From Microbacter sp. GSS18 (lineage in GTDB: Bacteria > Actinomycetota > Actinomycetes > Actinomycetales > Microbacteriaceae): a DNA stretch of 64,000 nucleotides. The notes beneath the pieces are model-generated. The model was not told the origin of the DNA. It made no database searches and saw only the letters and a list, made by a program, of their open reading frames with translations. Each line of letters opens with the position of its first letter. Position 1 is the first letter of the stretch. Below, piece after piece: positions 27,465-37,283 of this stretch. The stretch is from contig CP119753.1 of NCBI GenBank assembly GCA_029319145.1, positions 3,100,001 to 3,164,000 on the forward strand. The letters run 5' to 3'. A program made the translations under genes and the position numbers.

Positions 27465-27758
27465 GTGACCGAGGACCCCGGGACGACGCTGCTGCGTTTG
27501 CGCGGCAGCATCGACAACATCGACGCCGCGCTCATCCACCTCCTGGCCGAGCGGTTCAAGGCGACCAAGCAGGTCGGTCAGCTCAAGGCCGAGCACGGCA
27601 TGCCGGCCTCCGACCCCGCCCGTGAAGAGCAGCAGGTCGCGCGCCTGCGGCGGCTGGCAGAAGAGGCGGACCTGGACCCCGCCTTCGCCGAGAAGTGGTT
27701 CAACTTCGTCGTCGCCGAGGTCATCCGCCACCACACGGCCGCCGCCGACGCCCGCTGA
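27465..27758 (+). CDS. chorismate mutase (AroQ type)
   Basis: A 97-residue all-helical chorismate mutase. It rearranges chorismate to prephenate for phenylalanine and tyrosine synthesis. The family pattern LRGSIDNIDAALIHLLAERFKATKQVGQLKAEHG is clear, with the catalytic Arg and Lys residues in helix 1. I prefer GTG 27465 because GGAGGA lies 4 bases upstream; GTG 27453 would add four residues. A TATCGT -10-like element is about 30 bases upstream. It is a monofunctional copy. Confidence 0.9.
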   Translation: MTEDPGTTLLRLRGSIDNIDAALIHLLAERFKATKQVGQLKAEHGMPASDPAREEQQVARLRRLAEEADLDPAFAEKWFNFVVAEVIRHHTAAADAR

Positions 27759-28152
27759 GGAGAGCCGGCGCACCCGCGTCCGGGCGGTAACGACATCGCA
27801 GCGCCCGCGAGCCCGTTACCAACTTGTTGTCAACGCTTCTATCCGCGCTGACGCGCGCGCGATACCACGCTTCGTCCCTCCGAGGGCGGAGGCGCGCGTT
27901 TGCGACGAGACGGCAACGTGGTTAGCGTCGAAGTGGGCCTCAGTGCCCACTGACGACCAGTCCGCGGTCGTGGCGCGTGGGATTTCCCCGAGGGGACGTG
28001 CGTCGCGGGCGTATGGCCGGCGGTCTTGACGGGGCTCCCGATGTGCCCCGCCGGAGTGTTGCCGCGTTCTCGAGAGCGTGATGCCGACGCCGATGATCCC
28101 GACCCGGACGAAACCGATGCACGTGTGGCCCCCACACAGCCGAGGTGAAAAC
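27759..28152 (+). promoter_or_regulatory. 394-bp leader of the glycine-betaine transporter operon
   Basis: No gene is visible. A promoter TTGCGA (27900-27905) and TAGCGT (27923-27928) with 17-base spacing puts the transcript start near 27935, leaving a leader of about 220 bases. A perfect hairpin GTGGGC/GCCCAC (27933-27950) sits at the predicted start. A second GC hairpin around GGGGC/GCCCC lies near 28030-28050. CCTCCG/CGGAGG (27877-27892) precedes the -35. The long leader suggests post-transcriptional control; I could not match it to a known riboswitch. Confidence 0.5.
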
Positions 28153-29460
28153 GTGACCGTCGAAGTCGCTCTCGAAGCGAAGAATCTCTACAAGGTGTTC
28201 GGAAAGAACCCCCAGGACGCCGTGCGCCGGCTTCAGGCCGGCGAGACCCGTGCCGACGTCGCGGATGCCGGAACCGCCGCCGTGATCGACGCGAGCTTCA
28301 CCGTGAACAAGGGTGAGATCTTCGTCATCATGGGCCTGTCGGGCTCAGGCAAGTCGACCATCATCCGCATGCTCAACGGTCTCAACCCGCCCACGTCGGG
28401 CGATGTCACCGTTCAGGGCCACAGCATCGGCAAGGCCTCGCCGAAGGAGCTGCGGGAGATCCGCCAGCGTTCGATCTCGATGGTCTTCCAGCACTTCGCG
28501 CTGCTCCCCCATCTCTCGGTGATCGACAACGCCGCCTACGGCCTCGAGATCCAGGGCATCGGCAAGGACGAGCGCCGCGCCCGTGCGCTCGAGATCCTCG
28601 AGAAGGTCGGACTCGGCGACCGCGCGTACGCGATGCCCGACGAGCTGTCCGGCGGCATGCAGCAGCGCGTCGGCCTCGCCCGCGCCCTCACGGCCGGCAC
28701 CGACATCATGCTCATGGACGAGGCCTTCTCGGCCCTGGATCCGCTGATCCGCCGCGAGATGCAGGAGCAGCTGATCACCCTGCAGCAGGAGCTCGGCCGC
28801 ACGATCGTGTTCATCACCCACGACCTGAACGAGGCGATGTTCCTCGGTGACCGCATCGCCGTCATGCGCGACGGCCGCATCGTGCAGAACGGCACTCCCG
28901 AGGAGATCCTCACCGACCCCGCGAACGACTACGTCGCGCAGTTCGTGCAGGACGTCGATCGCGCGCGCGTGCTCACCGCGGCTTCGGTCATGGAGCAGCC
29001 CACCACCGTCTCGACGCTGCATGCCGGCGTGCGCGGTGCGCTCAAGGTCATGCGCGACCGCCAGGCGAGCTCGGTCTCGATCGTCGAGAACCTCAAGTTC
29101 ATCGGCGCCGTCACCGACCGCGCGGTCATCCGCGCGGTGAAGGAGGGGCGCACGGACCTGCGCAGCCTCGTCGAGAACGTCCAGCCCACGGTGCACCCCG
29201 ACGACCCGCTGACCGAGGTCCTGGATCGCTCGGTCGAGTCCCACATCCCCGTCGCGGTCGTCGACAGCACCGATCGTCTCGTCGGCGTCATCCCCCGCGT
29301 CACGCTGCTGGCGGCGCTGGGCAACGTCGCGCCCGAGACCCGCTCGATCCCGATCGTCGACGTGGTGGCGCCCGCTTCGGCGCTGGAGCTGGACCAGACG
29401 ATCGCCGCGGTCGAGGAGCCGGCTGTGCCGGTCCAGGCCGCGACGGAAGGGGGCGTGTGA
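28153..29460 (+). CDS. glycine betaine/proline ABC importer, ATP-binding subunit
   Basis: A 435-residue ATPase of the ProV/OpuAA type. Walker A is LSGSGKST, the signature ELSGGMQQRVGLARAL, and Walker B ends in LMDEAFSALDPL. Residues ~290-410 form a pair of CBS domains, the usual sensors of ionic strength in this family. The start is GTG 28153, where GAGGTGAA gives a good ribosome site; an upstream in-frame ATG would add an unrelated 25 residues. It is followed by permease and binding-protein genes, so this is an osmoprotectant uptake operon. Confidence 0.94.
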   Translation: MTVEVALEAKNLYKVFGKNPQDAVRRLQAGETRADVADAGTAAVIDASFTVNKGEIFVIMGLSGSGKSTIIRMLNGLNPPTSGDVTVQGHSIGKASPKELREIRQRSISMVFQHFALLPHLSVIDNAAYGLEIQGIGKDERRARALEILEKVGLGDRAYAMPDELSGGMQQRVGLARALTAGTDIMLMDEAFSALDPLIRREMQEQLITLQQELGRTIVFITHDLNEAMFLGDRIAVMRDGRIVQNGTPEEILTDPANDYVAQFVQDVDRARVLTAASVMEQPTTVSTLHAGVRGALKVMRDRQASSVSIVENLKFIGAVTDRAVIRAVKEGRTDLRSLVENVQPTVHPDDPLTEVLDRSVESHIPVAVVDSTDRLVGVIPRVTLLAALGNVAPETRSIPIVDVVAPASALELDQTIAAVEEPAVPVQAATEGGV

Positions 29461-30371
29461 TGGAGAACCTCCGCATCCCCCTCGGTGACTGGGTCGAGGC
29501 GTTCGTCGACTTCCTCGGCGACGTGTTCGGCTGGCTGTTCGACGCCATCGCCACGGTGCTCGGCGCCGTGTACGACGGCCTCTCGTGGGTCCTGGTCACG
29601 CCGCCGTTCTGGGTCATCATCATCGTCATCGCCGCCGTCGCCTTCTGGGTGAAGGGATGGAAGCTGGCGCTCGGAACCGCGCTGGGACTGCTCCTGATCG
29701 TCTTCCTCGATCAGTGGGAGACCTCGATGGACACCCTGGCCCTGGTGCTCGTCGCGTCGATCATCGCGACCGCGATCAGCATCCCCGTCGGCATCTGGGC
29801 GGCGCGCAACGACCACGTCTCTCGCGCCGTGCGCCCCGTGCTGGACTTCCTGCAGACCATGCCGGCGTTCGTCTACCTGATCCCGGCGATCATCTTCTTC
29901 GGTGTGGGCGCCGTCCCCGGCATGATCGCCACGATCCTGTTCGCTCTCGCGCCGGGCGTCCGGCTCACCGAGCTGGGCATCCGCGGCGTGGACAAGGAGG
30001 TCGTCGAGGCCGGGAACGCGTTCGGCGCCACGCCGGGCCGCATCCTGCGACAGATCCAGCTGCCGCTGGCACTGCCGAGCATCATGGCCGGTGTCAACCA
30101 GGTCATCATGCTCAGCCTGTCGATGGTCGTCATCGCCGGCATGGTCGGCGCTGGCGGTCTCGGCGGCGAGATCGTGCGCGCCATCGGCCGCATCGACGTC
30201 GGACTCGGCTTCGAGGCGGGCATCGCCGTGGTGATCCTCGCGATGATCCTCGACCGCATCACGTCGGCGCTGGCGCAGCCGCGCAAGAACCGCGGTCCGG
30301 CGTCGTCGGGTTCCTCCGACGACGAGAAGGCCGACGACCAGGCCCAGCCGCAGCCCGCGGCGACGGCCTGA
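29460..30371 (+). CDS. glycine betaine/proline ABC importer, permease
   Basis: A 303-residue ProW-type permease. After two N-terminal helices and a hydrophobic run, the binding-protein-dependent transport domain (about residues 95-270) includes EAGNAFGATPGRILRQIQLPLALPSIMAG, the EAA loop that contacts the ATPase. The C-terminal tail is Ser/Asp/Gln-rich. ATG 29460 overlaps the ATPase stop by one base; a GTG one codon upstream is equally possible. Confidence 0.94.
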   Translation: MENLRIPLGDWVEAFVDFLGDVFGWLFDAIATVLGAVYDGLSWVLVTPPFWVIIIVIAAVAFWVKGWKLALGTALGLLLIVFLDQWETSMDTLALVLVASIIATAISIPVGIWAARNDHVSRAVRPVLDFLQTMPAFVYLIPAIIFFGVGAVPGMIATILFALAPGVRLTELGIRGVDKEVVEAGNAFGATPGRILRQIQLPLALPSIMAGVNQVIMLSLSMVVIAGMVGAGGLGGEIVRAIGRIDVGLGFEAGIAVVILAMILDRITSALAQPRKNRGPASSGSSDDEKADDQAQPQPAATA

Positions 30372-30516
30372 CCCACAACACGCGCGGAAGCCTCGGCATC
30401 CGCGCCACAGAGAGACCAGGCGAGACCCATCAGCTCGCCGGAGACGCGCGGGACCCGCGTGTCTGACACACAACGACCGTTCCGCGGACAGCAACGCGGA
30501 TGGAGAGGACGTCATC

Positions 30517-31434
30517 ATGATGACCAAGAGAAAGCACCTGGCAACCGGCATCGCCCTCGCGGGTGCGGCTGCACTCGTCCTGACGGGCTGCTCGAGCGAT
30601 TCCGGCTCGAGCGACTCGGGTGACTCGGGCGACAGCACCGGCGGCGCCGACCGCGCCATCGAGCTGGCCGTCTTCAACGGCTGGGACGAGGGCATCGCCG
30701 CGTCCTACCTGTGGGAGGCCATCCTCACCGAGCACGGCTACGAGGTCGAGCTCACCTACGCGGACGTCGCTCCCGTCTTCGCGGGTCTGGCGAACGCCGA
30801 CTTCGACTTCGTCCTCGACGGCTGGCTGCCGGTCACGCACGCGGACTACATGACGGAGTACGGCGACGACCTCGTCGACCTCGGCCCCTGGAACGAGGAC
30901 GCCGCCCTCACCGTCGCGGTGAACGCCGACGCGCCGATCGACTCGCTCACCGAGCTCGCGGCCGCCGCCGACGACTTCAGCAATGAGATCGTGGGCATCG
31001 AGCCCGGCTCGGGCCTCATGGGCGCCATGCGCGACTCCGTCGTGCCGGGCTACGGCCTCGAGGACATGAACCTCATCGAGTCGTCGACCCCGGCCATGCT
31101 CGCCGAGCTGCAGTCGGCTACCGACGCCGGTGAGAACATCGTCGTGACGCTGTGGACCCCGCACTGGGCCTACAACGCGTTCCCGATCAAGAACCTCGAG
31201 GACCCCGAGGGCGCGCTCGGCGGTGCCGAGGGCATCCACACCCTGACGGCGACGACGTTCGAGTCGGACTTCCCCGAGGTCAACGAGTGGCTGTCGAACT
31301 GGGCCATGCCCAGCGACCTGCTGTACTCGCTCGAGGACGCGATGTTCAACCAGTACGACGGTGACGACTACGGTCCCGTCGTGCAGGACTGGATCGCCGA
31401 GAACCAGGACTACGTCGACTCCCTGACGTCCTGA
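30517..31434 (+). CDS. glycine betaine ABC importer, substrate-binding lipoprotein
   Basis: A 305-residue secreted lipoprotein. The signal peptide ends in the lipobox LTGC (Cys near residue 25), followed by a Ser/Asp/Gly linker. The rest is an OpuAC-type binding domain with the aromatic box expected for quaternary amines (for example FNGWDEGIAASYLWE, DGWLPVTHADYM, VTLWTPHWAYN). It closes the transporter operon, and a strong terminator follows. Confidence 0.95.
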   Translation: MMTKRKHLATGIALAGAAALVLTGCSSDSGSSDSGDSGDSTGGADRAIELAVFNGWDEGIAASYLWEAILTEHGYEVELTYADVAPVFAGLANADFDFVLDGWLPVTHADYMTEYGDDLVDLGPWNEDAALTVAVNADAPIDSLTELAAAADDFSNEIVGIEPGSGLMGAMRDSVVPGYGLEDMNLIESSTPAMLAELQSATDAGENIVVTLWTPHWAYNAFPIKNLEDPEGALGGAEGIHTLTATTFESDFPEVNEWLSNWAMPSDLLYSLEDAMFNQYDGDDYGPVVQDWIAENQDYVDSLTS

Positions 31435-31444
31435 GTCTTCGCGC

Positions 31445-32308
31445 TCATTGACGGGGCGGGTGGCCTTCGGGCCGCCCGCCCTTCGTCATGTCTCGGGGCG
31501 GGCGGTTCGCGAGCGCCGTCGCCGCAGCCTCGGCGGCCTGCGCGATCGCCTCGGCCGACAGTGACACGACCTGCTGCGCGACCGCCGACCACGCGGTGAC
31601 CGGCGGGGGCTCGGGATTCGGGGGCACCGCGCCGCTCGCTCGCGCCTCCTGCCACGCGGCGCTCTCCGCCGCGGCGAACGAGGTCTCGACGGCGGCGACC
31701 GCATCGCGGTAGCGCACGAACTCGTCGGGCGTCATGCGGGCGCGGGCCGTCGCCGGCCGCAGCTGCAGGGCGTACTGCTGCGTCGACAGGAAAGCCCCGG
31801 TGAGCGGATGCCGCGCATCGCTCATCTGAGGGAACGCGATCTGCTTGGCGACATCCGTCTCGTACTCCATCCAGCGCGCCGTGACCGCATCGTGGCGCGC
31901 CAGCAGGCGCGCCATCGGAAGACCGGTCTCACCGGTCGCGGCGTGAAGATGGGCACGTGCGGACTTCACGCTGCTGCGCTTGGCGCGAAGCCGCAGCGTC
32001 GCGGTGCGATGCTCGGCCTTGGCCGCCTGAAGCTCGCTGCGCGCCTGCGACACCGATGGCAGCCCCGGCACGACGACGCCCGGCTGCGTCTGCGCGGCCT
32101 GCAGGCGGGCCTTCGCCTCGCGCTCGTGGGCGCGTGCGGCCTGGAGCGCGTTGTAGGCGGTCGAGACCTCATGACGCGCGGCGTCGAGTTCGAGGCGCCG
32201 CGCCCGCCGTCGTGGCGCTGAGATCACCCCATAGCCCACAGCGCCGGCGCCGATGGCGGTCGGAGCGACCCACCACCAGGCGCCGAGGAGCTCGAGCCAC
32301 GGGTCCAC
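31445..32308 (-). CDS. hypothetical helical protein with N-terminal membrane segment
   Basis: A 287-residue protein of no family I recognise. A single hydrophobic segment at residues ~7-30 (LLGAWWWVAPTAIGAGAVGYGVIS) is followed by RRRAR and then long Ala/Arg/Gln-rich helices with coiled-coil character (about 40-120). It resembles in layout the 420-residue coiled-coil protein at 5051. Start GTG 32308 lies 6 bases from a TAAGAT -10 element, suggesting a leaderless message. Confidence 0.7.
   Translation of the reverse strand: MDPWLELLGAWWWVAPTAIGAGAVGYGVISAPRRRARRLELDAARHEVSTAYNALQAARAHEREAKARLQAAQTQPGVVVPGLPSVSQARSELQAAKAEHRTATLRLRAKRSSVKSARAHLHAATGETGLPMARLLARHDAVTARWMEYETDVAKQIAFPQMSDARHPLTGAFLSTQQYALQLRPATARARMTPDEFVRYRDAVAAVETSFAAAESAAWQEARASGAVPPNPEPPPVTAWSAVAQQVVSLSAEAIAQAAEAAATALANRPPRDMTKGGRPEGHPPRQ
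31454..31481 (+). terminator. terminator of the glycine-betaine operon
   Basis: A 12-base stem GGGCGGGTGGCC/GGCCGCCCGCCC (one G-T pair) with a TTCG tetraloop, 19 bases after the stop. It lies inside the last codons of the convergent gene. Confidence 0.8.
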
Positions 32309-32314
32309 GGGGCC

Positions 32315-32320
32315 ATCTTA
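32315..32320 (-). promoter_or_regulatory. -10 element for a leaderless transcript
   Basis: TAAGAT on the minus strand is separated by 6 bases from the GTG at 32308, so transcription would begin at the start codon. No ribosome site is present. Confidence 0.5.
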
Positions 32321-32416
32321 ACCGGCGGGTCCCGGGCGGCGCGGGACGATGGACCCTCAGTCGTCGGCGCGAGCCTCGTGCGGCATCCGGACCTGGGGCC
32401 CGGGCCTGGTCCTGGA

Positions 32417-32551
32417 TCAGCCGAACAGGAGCGCGAAGACCGTGGCGCCGCCGCCCACGAGGATCAGTGCGACGATGACGACCCACGCGACGACCTTGAT
32501 GCGCCGCTGGCGCGCATCGCTGTAGACGCCGTACTCTTCGTCGTCGGTCAT
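32417..32551 (-). CDS. small single-pass membrane protein
   Basis: A 44-residue protein beginning MTDDEEYGVYSDARQRR and continuing into one transmembrane helix (about residues 19-42, VVAWVVIVALILVGGGATVF). The acidic-then-basic N terminus would stay in the cytoplasm. It starts 31 bases after the purL stop in the same direction and is probably co-transcribed. Function is unknown. A GC hairpin near 32389-32415 may end the transcript. Confidence 0.65.
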   Translation of the reverse strand: MTDDEEYGVYSDARQRRIKVVAWVVIVALILVGGGATVFALLFG

Positions 32552-32582
32552 GGTCCCCCTCAGGATTCGGTGCGGGTGCGGG

Positions 32583-34928
32583 TCAGGCGGTCGGTTCGAC
32601 CACGGTGGGGCCGAAGGCGGCCGGGAGCGTCGCGGTGGACAGCCCCGCGAGCTCCGGCGCCGACACCGTGAACAGGCCCTGCACCTCGAGGGAGGCCGGG
32701 CTGCCGTCGACCGGCGCGTCGGTCACGCCGATGCGCAGCACGGGGTAGTCGCGGCCCTCGCACAGCCCGCGGAATTTCACGTCGTCCTCGCGCGGGACCG
32801 ACACGATGACGCGGCCGGTCGACTCCGAGAACAGAGCCATGGCGGCGTCGACGCCGTCGCGCTCCATGATCTCGTCGAGCCACACGCGCGCGCCGACGCC
32901 GAAGCGCATGACGCCCTCGGCGAGGGCCTGGGCGAGGCCCCCCGACGACAGGTCGTGGGCGCTCGAGACCAGTCCCTGCTGGCCCGCGGCGTGGAGCAGG
33001 TCGCCCAGGCGCTTCTCGCCGGCGAGGTCGACGCGCGGCGGACGCCCGCCGAGGTGACCGTGGACGGTGGCCGCCCACTGCGAGCCGCTGAGCTCGTTGG
33101 CCGTGACCCCGAGCAGGTAGATGTTCTCGCCGGCATCCTGCCAGCCGCTGGGGATGCGACGGGCCACGTCGTCGATGATGCCCATGACGCCCACGACCGG
33201 GGTCGGGAAGATGGGCTGGTCGCCGGTCTGGTTGTAGAACGACACGTTGCCGCCCGTGACGGGGATGCCGACCTCGAGGCATCCGTCCGACAGGCCCTCG
33301 ACGGCCTGCGAGAACTGCCACATGACCTCGGGGTTCTCCGGTGACCCGAAGTTGAGGCAGTCCGTGACCGCCGTCGGCACGGCGCCCGTGACGGCGACGT
33401 TGCGGTAAGCCTCGGCGAGGGCGAGCTTGGCGCCCTCGTACGGGTCGAGCTGGCAGTAGCGTCCGTTGCAGTCCGTGGCGATCGCGAAGCCGAGTCCGGA
33501 GTTCTCGTCGACGCGGATCATGCCCGCGTCGTCCGGGAACGACAGGGCGGTGTTGCCCATGACGTAGTAGTCGTACTGGTTCGTGATCCACGACGTGTCG
33601 GCGAGGTTGGGGCTCGAGACCAGCTGCGTGAACTGGGAGCGCAGCGTCTCGCCGTCGCACGGGCGGGGGAGCGCCTGCGCCGAGTCGTCGCGCAGCGCAT
33701 CGATCCACGTCGGGTAGGCGACGGGGCGCTCGTAGACGGGCCCGTCGACGGCGACCGTGGACGGATCCACATTGACGATCTCCTCGCCGTGCCAGAAGAT
33801 CTGCAGTCGTCCGTCGCCGGTGACCTCGCCGAGCACGCTCGTCTCGACCTCCCACTTGGCGACGACCTCGAGGAAGCGGTCGAGCTTCTCGGGCGCGACG
33901 ATCGCCATCATGCGCTCCTGGCTCTCGCTCATGAGGATCTCCTCGGGCGTGAGCGTGGGGTCGCGCAGCAGCACGTTCTCGAGGTCGACGCGCATGCCCG
34001 AGCCGCCGTTGGCGGCGAGCTCGCTCGTCGCGCACGAGATGCCGGCGGCGCCGAGGTCCTGGATGGCCTCGACGAGCTCGCCCTTGTAGAGCTCGAGGCA
34101 GCACTCGATGAGCACCTTCTCGGCGAACGGATCGCCGACCTGGACCGCGGGGCGCTTGGTCGGGCCGCCGTCGGCGAAGGTGTCGGAGGCGAGGATCGAC
34201 GCGCCGCCGATGCCGTCGCCACCGGTGCGCGCGCCGAACAGGACGACCTTGTTGCCGGCGCCCGAGGCGTTGGCGAGCTTGAGGTCCTCGTGGCGGAGGA
34301 CGCCGACGGCGAGGGCGTTGACGAGCGGGTTGCCCTGGTACACCGGGTCGAAGACGGTCTCGCCGCCGATGTTCGGCAGCCCCAGGCAGTTGCCGTAGAA
34401 CGAGATGCCGCTGACGACGCCGTGGACGACGCGCGCGGTGTCGGGGTTGTCGATGGCGCCGAAGCGCAGCTGGTCCATGACGGCGACCGGGCGCGCGCCC
34501 ATCGAGATGATGTCGCGGACGATGCCGCCGACGCCGGTGGCGGCGCCCTGGAACGGCTCGATGTAGCTGGGGTGGTTGTGCGACTCGACCTTGAAGGTCA
34601 CCGCCCAGCCCTCGCCGATGTCGACGACGCCGGCGTTCTGGCCCATGCCGACCATGAGGCGCTCGCGCATATCGTCCGAGACCTTCTGGCCGAACTGGCG
34701 CAGGTAGATCTTGCTGGACTTGTACGAGCAGTGCTCGCTCCACATCACCGAGTACATGGCCAGCTCGCCCGACGTGGGGCGGCGCCCCAGCAGCGAGCGG
34801 ATCTCGGCGTACTCGTCGTCCTTGAGGCCGAGTGCCGCGTACGGCTGCTCCTTCTCAGGGGTGGCGGCGGCGTTGTCGACCGTGTCTGCGGCGGGACGCG
34901 CGGCCGCGGCGGTGTCGAGGGAAGTCAT
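32583..34928 (-). CDS. purL: phosphoribosylformylglycinamidine synthase subunit PurL
   Basis: A 781-residue synthetase, the small-type PurL that works with separate PurQ and PurS. It converts FGAR, ATP and glutamine-derived ammonia to FGAM in purine synthesis. Landmarks are [67 protein letters not shown] and [17 protein letters not shown] start at ATG 34928 (GGAGC upstream); the frame stays open much further but has no homology. purQ and purS are not in this window. Confidence 0.97.
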   Translation of the reverse strand: MTSLDTAAAARPAADTVDNAAATPEKEQPYAALGLKDDEYAEIRSLLGRRPTSGELAMYSVMWSEHCSYKSSKIYLRQFGQKVSDDMRERLMVGMGQNAGVVDIGEGWAVTFKVESHNHPSYIEPFQGAATGVGGIVRDIISMGARPVAVMDQLRFGAIDNPDTARVVHGVVSGISFYGNCLGLPNIGGETVFDPVYQGNPLVNALAVGVLRHEDLKLANASGAGNKVVLFGARTGGDGIGGASILASDTFADGGPTKRPAVQVGDPFAEKVLIECCLELYKGELVEAIQDLGAAGISCATSELAANGGSGMRVDLENVLLRDPTLTPEEILMSESQERMMAIVAPEKLDRFLEVVAKWEVETSVLGEVTGDGRLQIFWHGEEIVNVDPSTVAVDGPVYERPVAYPTWIDALRDDSAQALPRPCDGETLRSQFTQLVSSPNLADTSWITNQYDYYVMGNTALSFPDDAGMIRVDENSGLGFAIATDCNGRYCQLDPYEGAKLALAEAYRNVAVTGAVPTAVTDCLNFGSPENPEVMWQFSQAVEGLSDGCLEVGIPVTGGNVSFYNQTGDQPIFPTPVVGVMGIIDDVARRIPSGWQDAGENIYLLGVTANELSGSQWAATVHGHLGGRPPRVDLAGEKRLGDLLHAAGQQGLVSSAHDLSSGGLAQALAEGVMRFGVGARVWLDEIMERDGVDAAMALFSESTGRVIVSVPREDDVKFRGLCEGRDYPVLRIGVTDAPVDGSPASLEVQGLFTVSAPELAGLSTATLPAAFGPTVVEPTA

Positions 34929-34969
34929 GACGCGGCTGAGCTCCAGGATTTCTGCGGATGCCGGACGCT

Positions 34970-35590
34970 TCAGTCTATCCGGGCCGGCGAGTGCGACCCC
35001 AGAGGATCGGGGTCCGAGGGTGGCGAGGGCAGCACGCTGTGGCGCTCGCCGAGCTTCGGGGGCGTGTACGTGCAGGTGTCGCCGGCGCACATCGTCGGCT
35101 TCTCGCGGGAGAACCGGCGGGCCAGTTCGCACCCGACGCAGATGCCGAACGCGGCCTCGACGAAAAGCAGCAGCAGGCATCCGGCGCAGATCGTCTGGGC
35201 GATGACGGCGGGAAGCCCCAGCCAGCCGAGGCTGAAGCATCCCAGCAGGGCCATCCCGAGGCCCAGGCCCCACGCGAACTGCTTGGAGCGCGCCTCGACC
35301 CACTCCGGGCGCTGCGGCCGGGTGATGAGCGTGCCCAGCGCCAGGGTCGGGGTGTAGCGGGTACCGACGAACAGGCGGAGCATCATCTCGACGGCGAAGA
35401 GGATGCCGAATCCCCGCATCGGCTGCAGGTCGCCGGTGGCGAAGCCCCACATCCACGCGGCGAATCCGAGCAGGAACAGGATGCCCGCGGATGCCCGAAC
35501 GGCGCGCTCGTTGACGACGGGTACGTCGATGCCGTCGACCCACTGGCCGATCACGGGGCGGACGGTGCGGTCGGCGGTGGCATCGCTCAT
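34970..35590 (-). CDS. DUF4395 integral membrane protein
   Basis: A 206-residue membrane protein of the DUF4395 family with four predicted helices. It is cysteine-rich: [15 protein letters not shown] and MCAGDTC could form thiol or metal sites. DUF4395 genes are often found with rhodaneses or thioredoxins, pointing to sulfur or redox handling, but no biochemical role is established. A TATACT -10 lies 6 bases before ATG 35590 (leaderless) and overlaps a CsoR/CstR-type palindrome, so expression is probably derepressed by copper or reactive sulfur. Confidence 0.85.
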   Translation of the reverse strand: MSDATADRTVRPVIGQWVDGIDVPVVNERAVRASAGILFLLGFAAWMWGFATGDLQPMRGFGILFAVEMMLRLFVGTRYTPTLALGTLITRPQRPEWVEARSKQFAWGLGLGMALLGCFSLGWLGLPAVIAQTICAGCLLLLFVEAAFGICVGCELARRFSREKPTMCAGDTCTYTPPKLGERHSVLPSPPSDPDPLGSHSPARID

Positions 35591-35596
35591 GGAAGC

Positions 35597-35615
35597 AGTA
35601 TACCCCAGGGGGTAT
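35597..35615 (-). promoter_or_regulatory. CsoR/CstR-type operator over the DUF4395 promoter
   Basis: ATACCCCAGGGGGTAT (35600-35615) is a perfect 7-2-7 inverted repeat of the type bound by CsoR-family repressors. It overlaps the minus-strand -10 TATACT (35597-35602). No csoR gene is visible in the window. Confidence 0.6.
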
Positions 35616-35659
35616 TGCCATGATGTCGGATCGCGGCCGCCGCTCCCTACGATGATCTG

Positions 35660-36556
35660 GTGGACTTCTCCTTCGCTTTCACGCCCGACCTCATCGCCGT
35701 GTTCCTGACGCTGTTCGTGCTCGAGGTGGTGCTGGGCGTCGACAACGTCATCTTCATCTCGATCCTCGCCTCGAAGCTCCCGCAGGAGCAGCAGGCGAAG
35801 GCGCGCAACCTCGGCCTGACGCTGGCGATGCTGATGCGGGTGATCCTGGTGCTCTTCGCGGGATGGATCATCACGCTCAAGGAGGACATCTTCGTGCTGT
35901 GGGGGATGGGCTTCTCGTGGAAGGACATCATCCTCATCGCCGGAGGCCTCTTCCTCGTGTACAAGGCCGTGACCGAGATCCACCACAAGCTCGAGGGAGC
36001 CGAAGAGGAGCACGGCGCCGGCGGGACGAAGGCGATCACCTTCGGCTCGGTGATCGCGCAGATCCTCCTGCTGGACATCGTGTTCTCGCTGGATTCCGTG
36101 ATCACGGCGGTGGGCATGACCGAGAACCTGCTCATCATCATCACGGTGGTGGTGCTGTCGTTCGGCATCATGCTGTTCGCCGCGCGCTTCATCTTCGCTT
36201 TCGTCAACAACCACCCCACCGTGAAGATGCTCGCGCTGTCGTTCCTGCTGCTGATCGGCGTCTTCCTCGTCGCCGAGGGGTTCGGATTCCACATCGACAA
36301 GGCGTTCATCTACGGGCCGATGGCCTTCGCGATCTTCGTCGAGGCGCTGAACCTGCTGGCCGCGTCGCGCCGGGCCAAGCGCGAGCAGAAGCGGCGCAGC
36401 GCCGTGCGGCTGCGCCCGCAGTATCCCGACGTCGACGAGTCCGTCGCCGTGTCGGCCGCGCTGTCGGCCGGGCCCGGTTCCGGGTCGGTCGGACTGTCGC
36501 GCAAGCCCGTGGCGGGCGAGGCCGGCGACGGTCAGGAGCGCGCGGGGCTCGGCTGA
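35660..36556 (+). CDS. TerC family integral membrane protein
   Basis: A 298-residue TerC/Alx-family protein with seven or more helices. The paired acidic motifs [15 protein letters not shown] (helix 1) and [18 protein letters not shown] (helix 4-5) are diagnostic. The C-terminal ~60 residues are hydrophilic. Family members export manganese or confer tellurite resistance and may help metallate exported proteins. Start GTG 35660 sits 6 bases after a TACGAT -10 (35648-35653), suggesting a leaderless message. Confidence 0.93.
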   Translation: MDFSFAFTPDLIAVFLTLFVLEVVLGVDNVIFISILASKLPQEQQAKARNLGLTLAMLMRVILVLFAGWIITLKEDIFVLWGMGFSWKDIILIAGGLFLVYKAVTEIHHKLEGAEEEHGAGGTKAITFGSVIAQILLLDIVFSLDSVITAVGMTENLLIIITVVVLSFGIMLFAARFIFAFVNNHPTVKMLALSFLLLIGVFLVAEGFGFHIDKAFIYGPMAFAIFVEALNLLAASRRAKREQKRRSAVRLRPQYPDVDESVAVSAALSAGPGSGSVGLSRKPVAGEAGDGQERAGLG

Positions 36557-36587
36557 GCGGACCGCGCGTCGGTGCCGTCGCTGCCCG

Positions 36588-37277
36588 TCACGCGCCCGAG
36601 TCGGAGATGGCGGTCTGCAGCCGCGCGAGGTCGGTGCCGTCCTCGCGCACCTCGAAGAACGCGCCGTCGACGGCGACGCTCGGCACGAACTCGAGCGTGA
36701 CGCCCGTGCCGGGGATCTCGCGGCCGAGCCAGTAGTCGTTGGCGGCGCGGGCGAGTGTCAGATACTCCTCGCCGGCGGGGGCGTCGCCGAGGTCGGCGGT
36801 CACGCCCGCTTCGGCCGCGTAGGCGAGCAGGTCGGCATCCGAGGGTGCGCCGGTCTCGTCGACCTGGTTCTCCTGGATCAGCGCGTACAGCTCGGGGATC
36901 GCGTCGACCTCGCCGGCGTCGGCCGCGGCGAACAGCAGCGCCGCCGAGCGGGCCGAGTAGTCGGTCGTGTCGCCGCGCTTCTCGCTGACGTAGGTCATGG
37001 GATGCAGGACGAGCGTGATCTCGCCCGCGTCGACGGCGGTGGCCAGGGCGTCGCCCACCTCGGCGTCGAGCACCATGCAGTGCGGGCACGCGGCGTCGCC
37101 GAACACGACCACCTCGACAGGCCCGTCGCCGACGCGGATGCCATCGACGATGAGTGCAGACGCCGCTTCCGGCGTCGTGGAGTCGGCGGGAGCCGCCGAC
37201 GTGCAGGCGGTGAGCAGGGAGGCGGTCGCGAGCGCGAAGGCGCCCGCGACGGCGACGCGGCGGAATGAAGTGCGCAC
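36588..37277 (-). CDS. DsbA-like thioredoxin-fold lipoprotein
   Basis: A 229-residue exported lipoprotein with lipobox LTAC near residue 25. The domain is DsbA/DSBA-like thioredoxin fold (PF13462 type): VVVFGDAACPHCMVLDAEVGDAL carries the CPHC active site, and the cis-proline region is GVTLEFVPSVAVDG. It probably makes or rearranges disulfides outside the membrane. I choose GTG 37277 because a TATGAT -10 (37284-37289) lies 6 bases upstream and the signal peptide then has normal length. A FadR-like palindrome sits between -10 and -35. Confidence 0.86.
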   Translation of the reverse strand: MRTSFRRVAVAGAFALATASLLTACTSAAPADSTTPEAASALIVDGIRVGDGPVEVVVFGDAACPHCMVLDAEVGDALATAVDAGEITLVLHPMTYVSEKRGDTTDYSARSAALLFAAADAGEVDAIPELYALIQENQVDETGAPSDADLLAYAAEAGVTADLGDAPAGEEYLTLARAANDYWLGREIPGTGVTLEFVPSVAVDGAFFEVREDGTDLARLQTAISDSGA

Positions 37278-37283
37278 GGGGGA

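Noticed and set aside
27759..28152. A ydaO (c-di-AMP) riboswitch before the glycine-betaine importer
   Set aside because: The biological context would fit, but I could not find the conserved core sequences, so only a structured leader is claimed.
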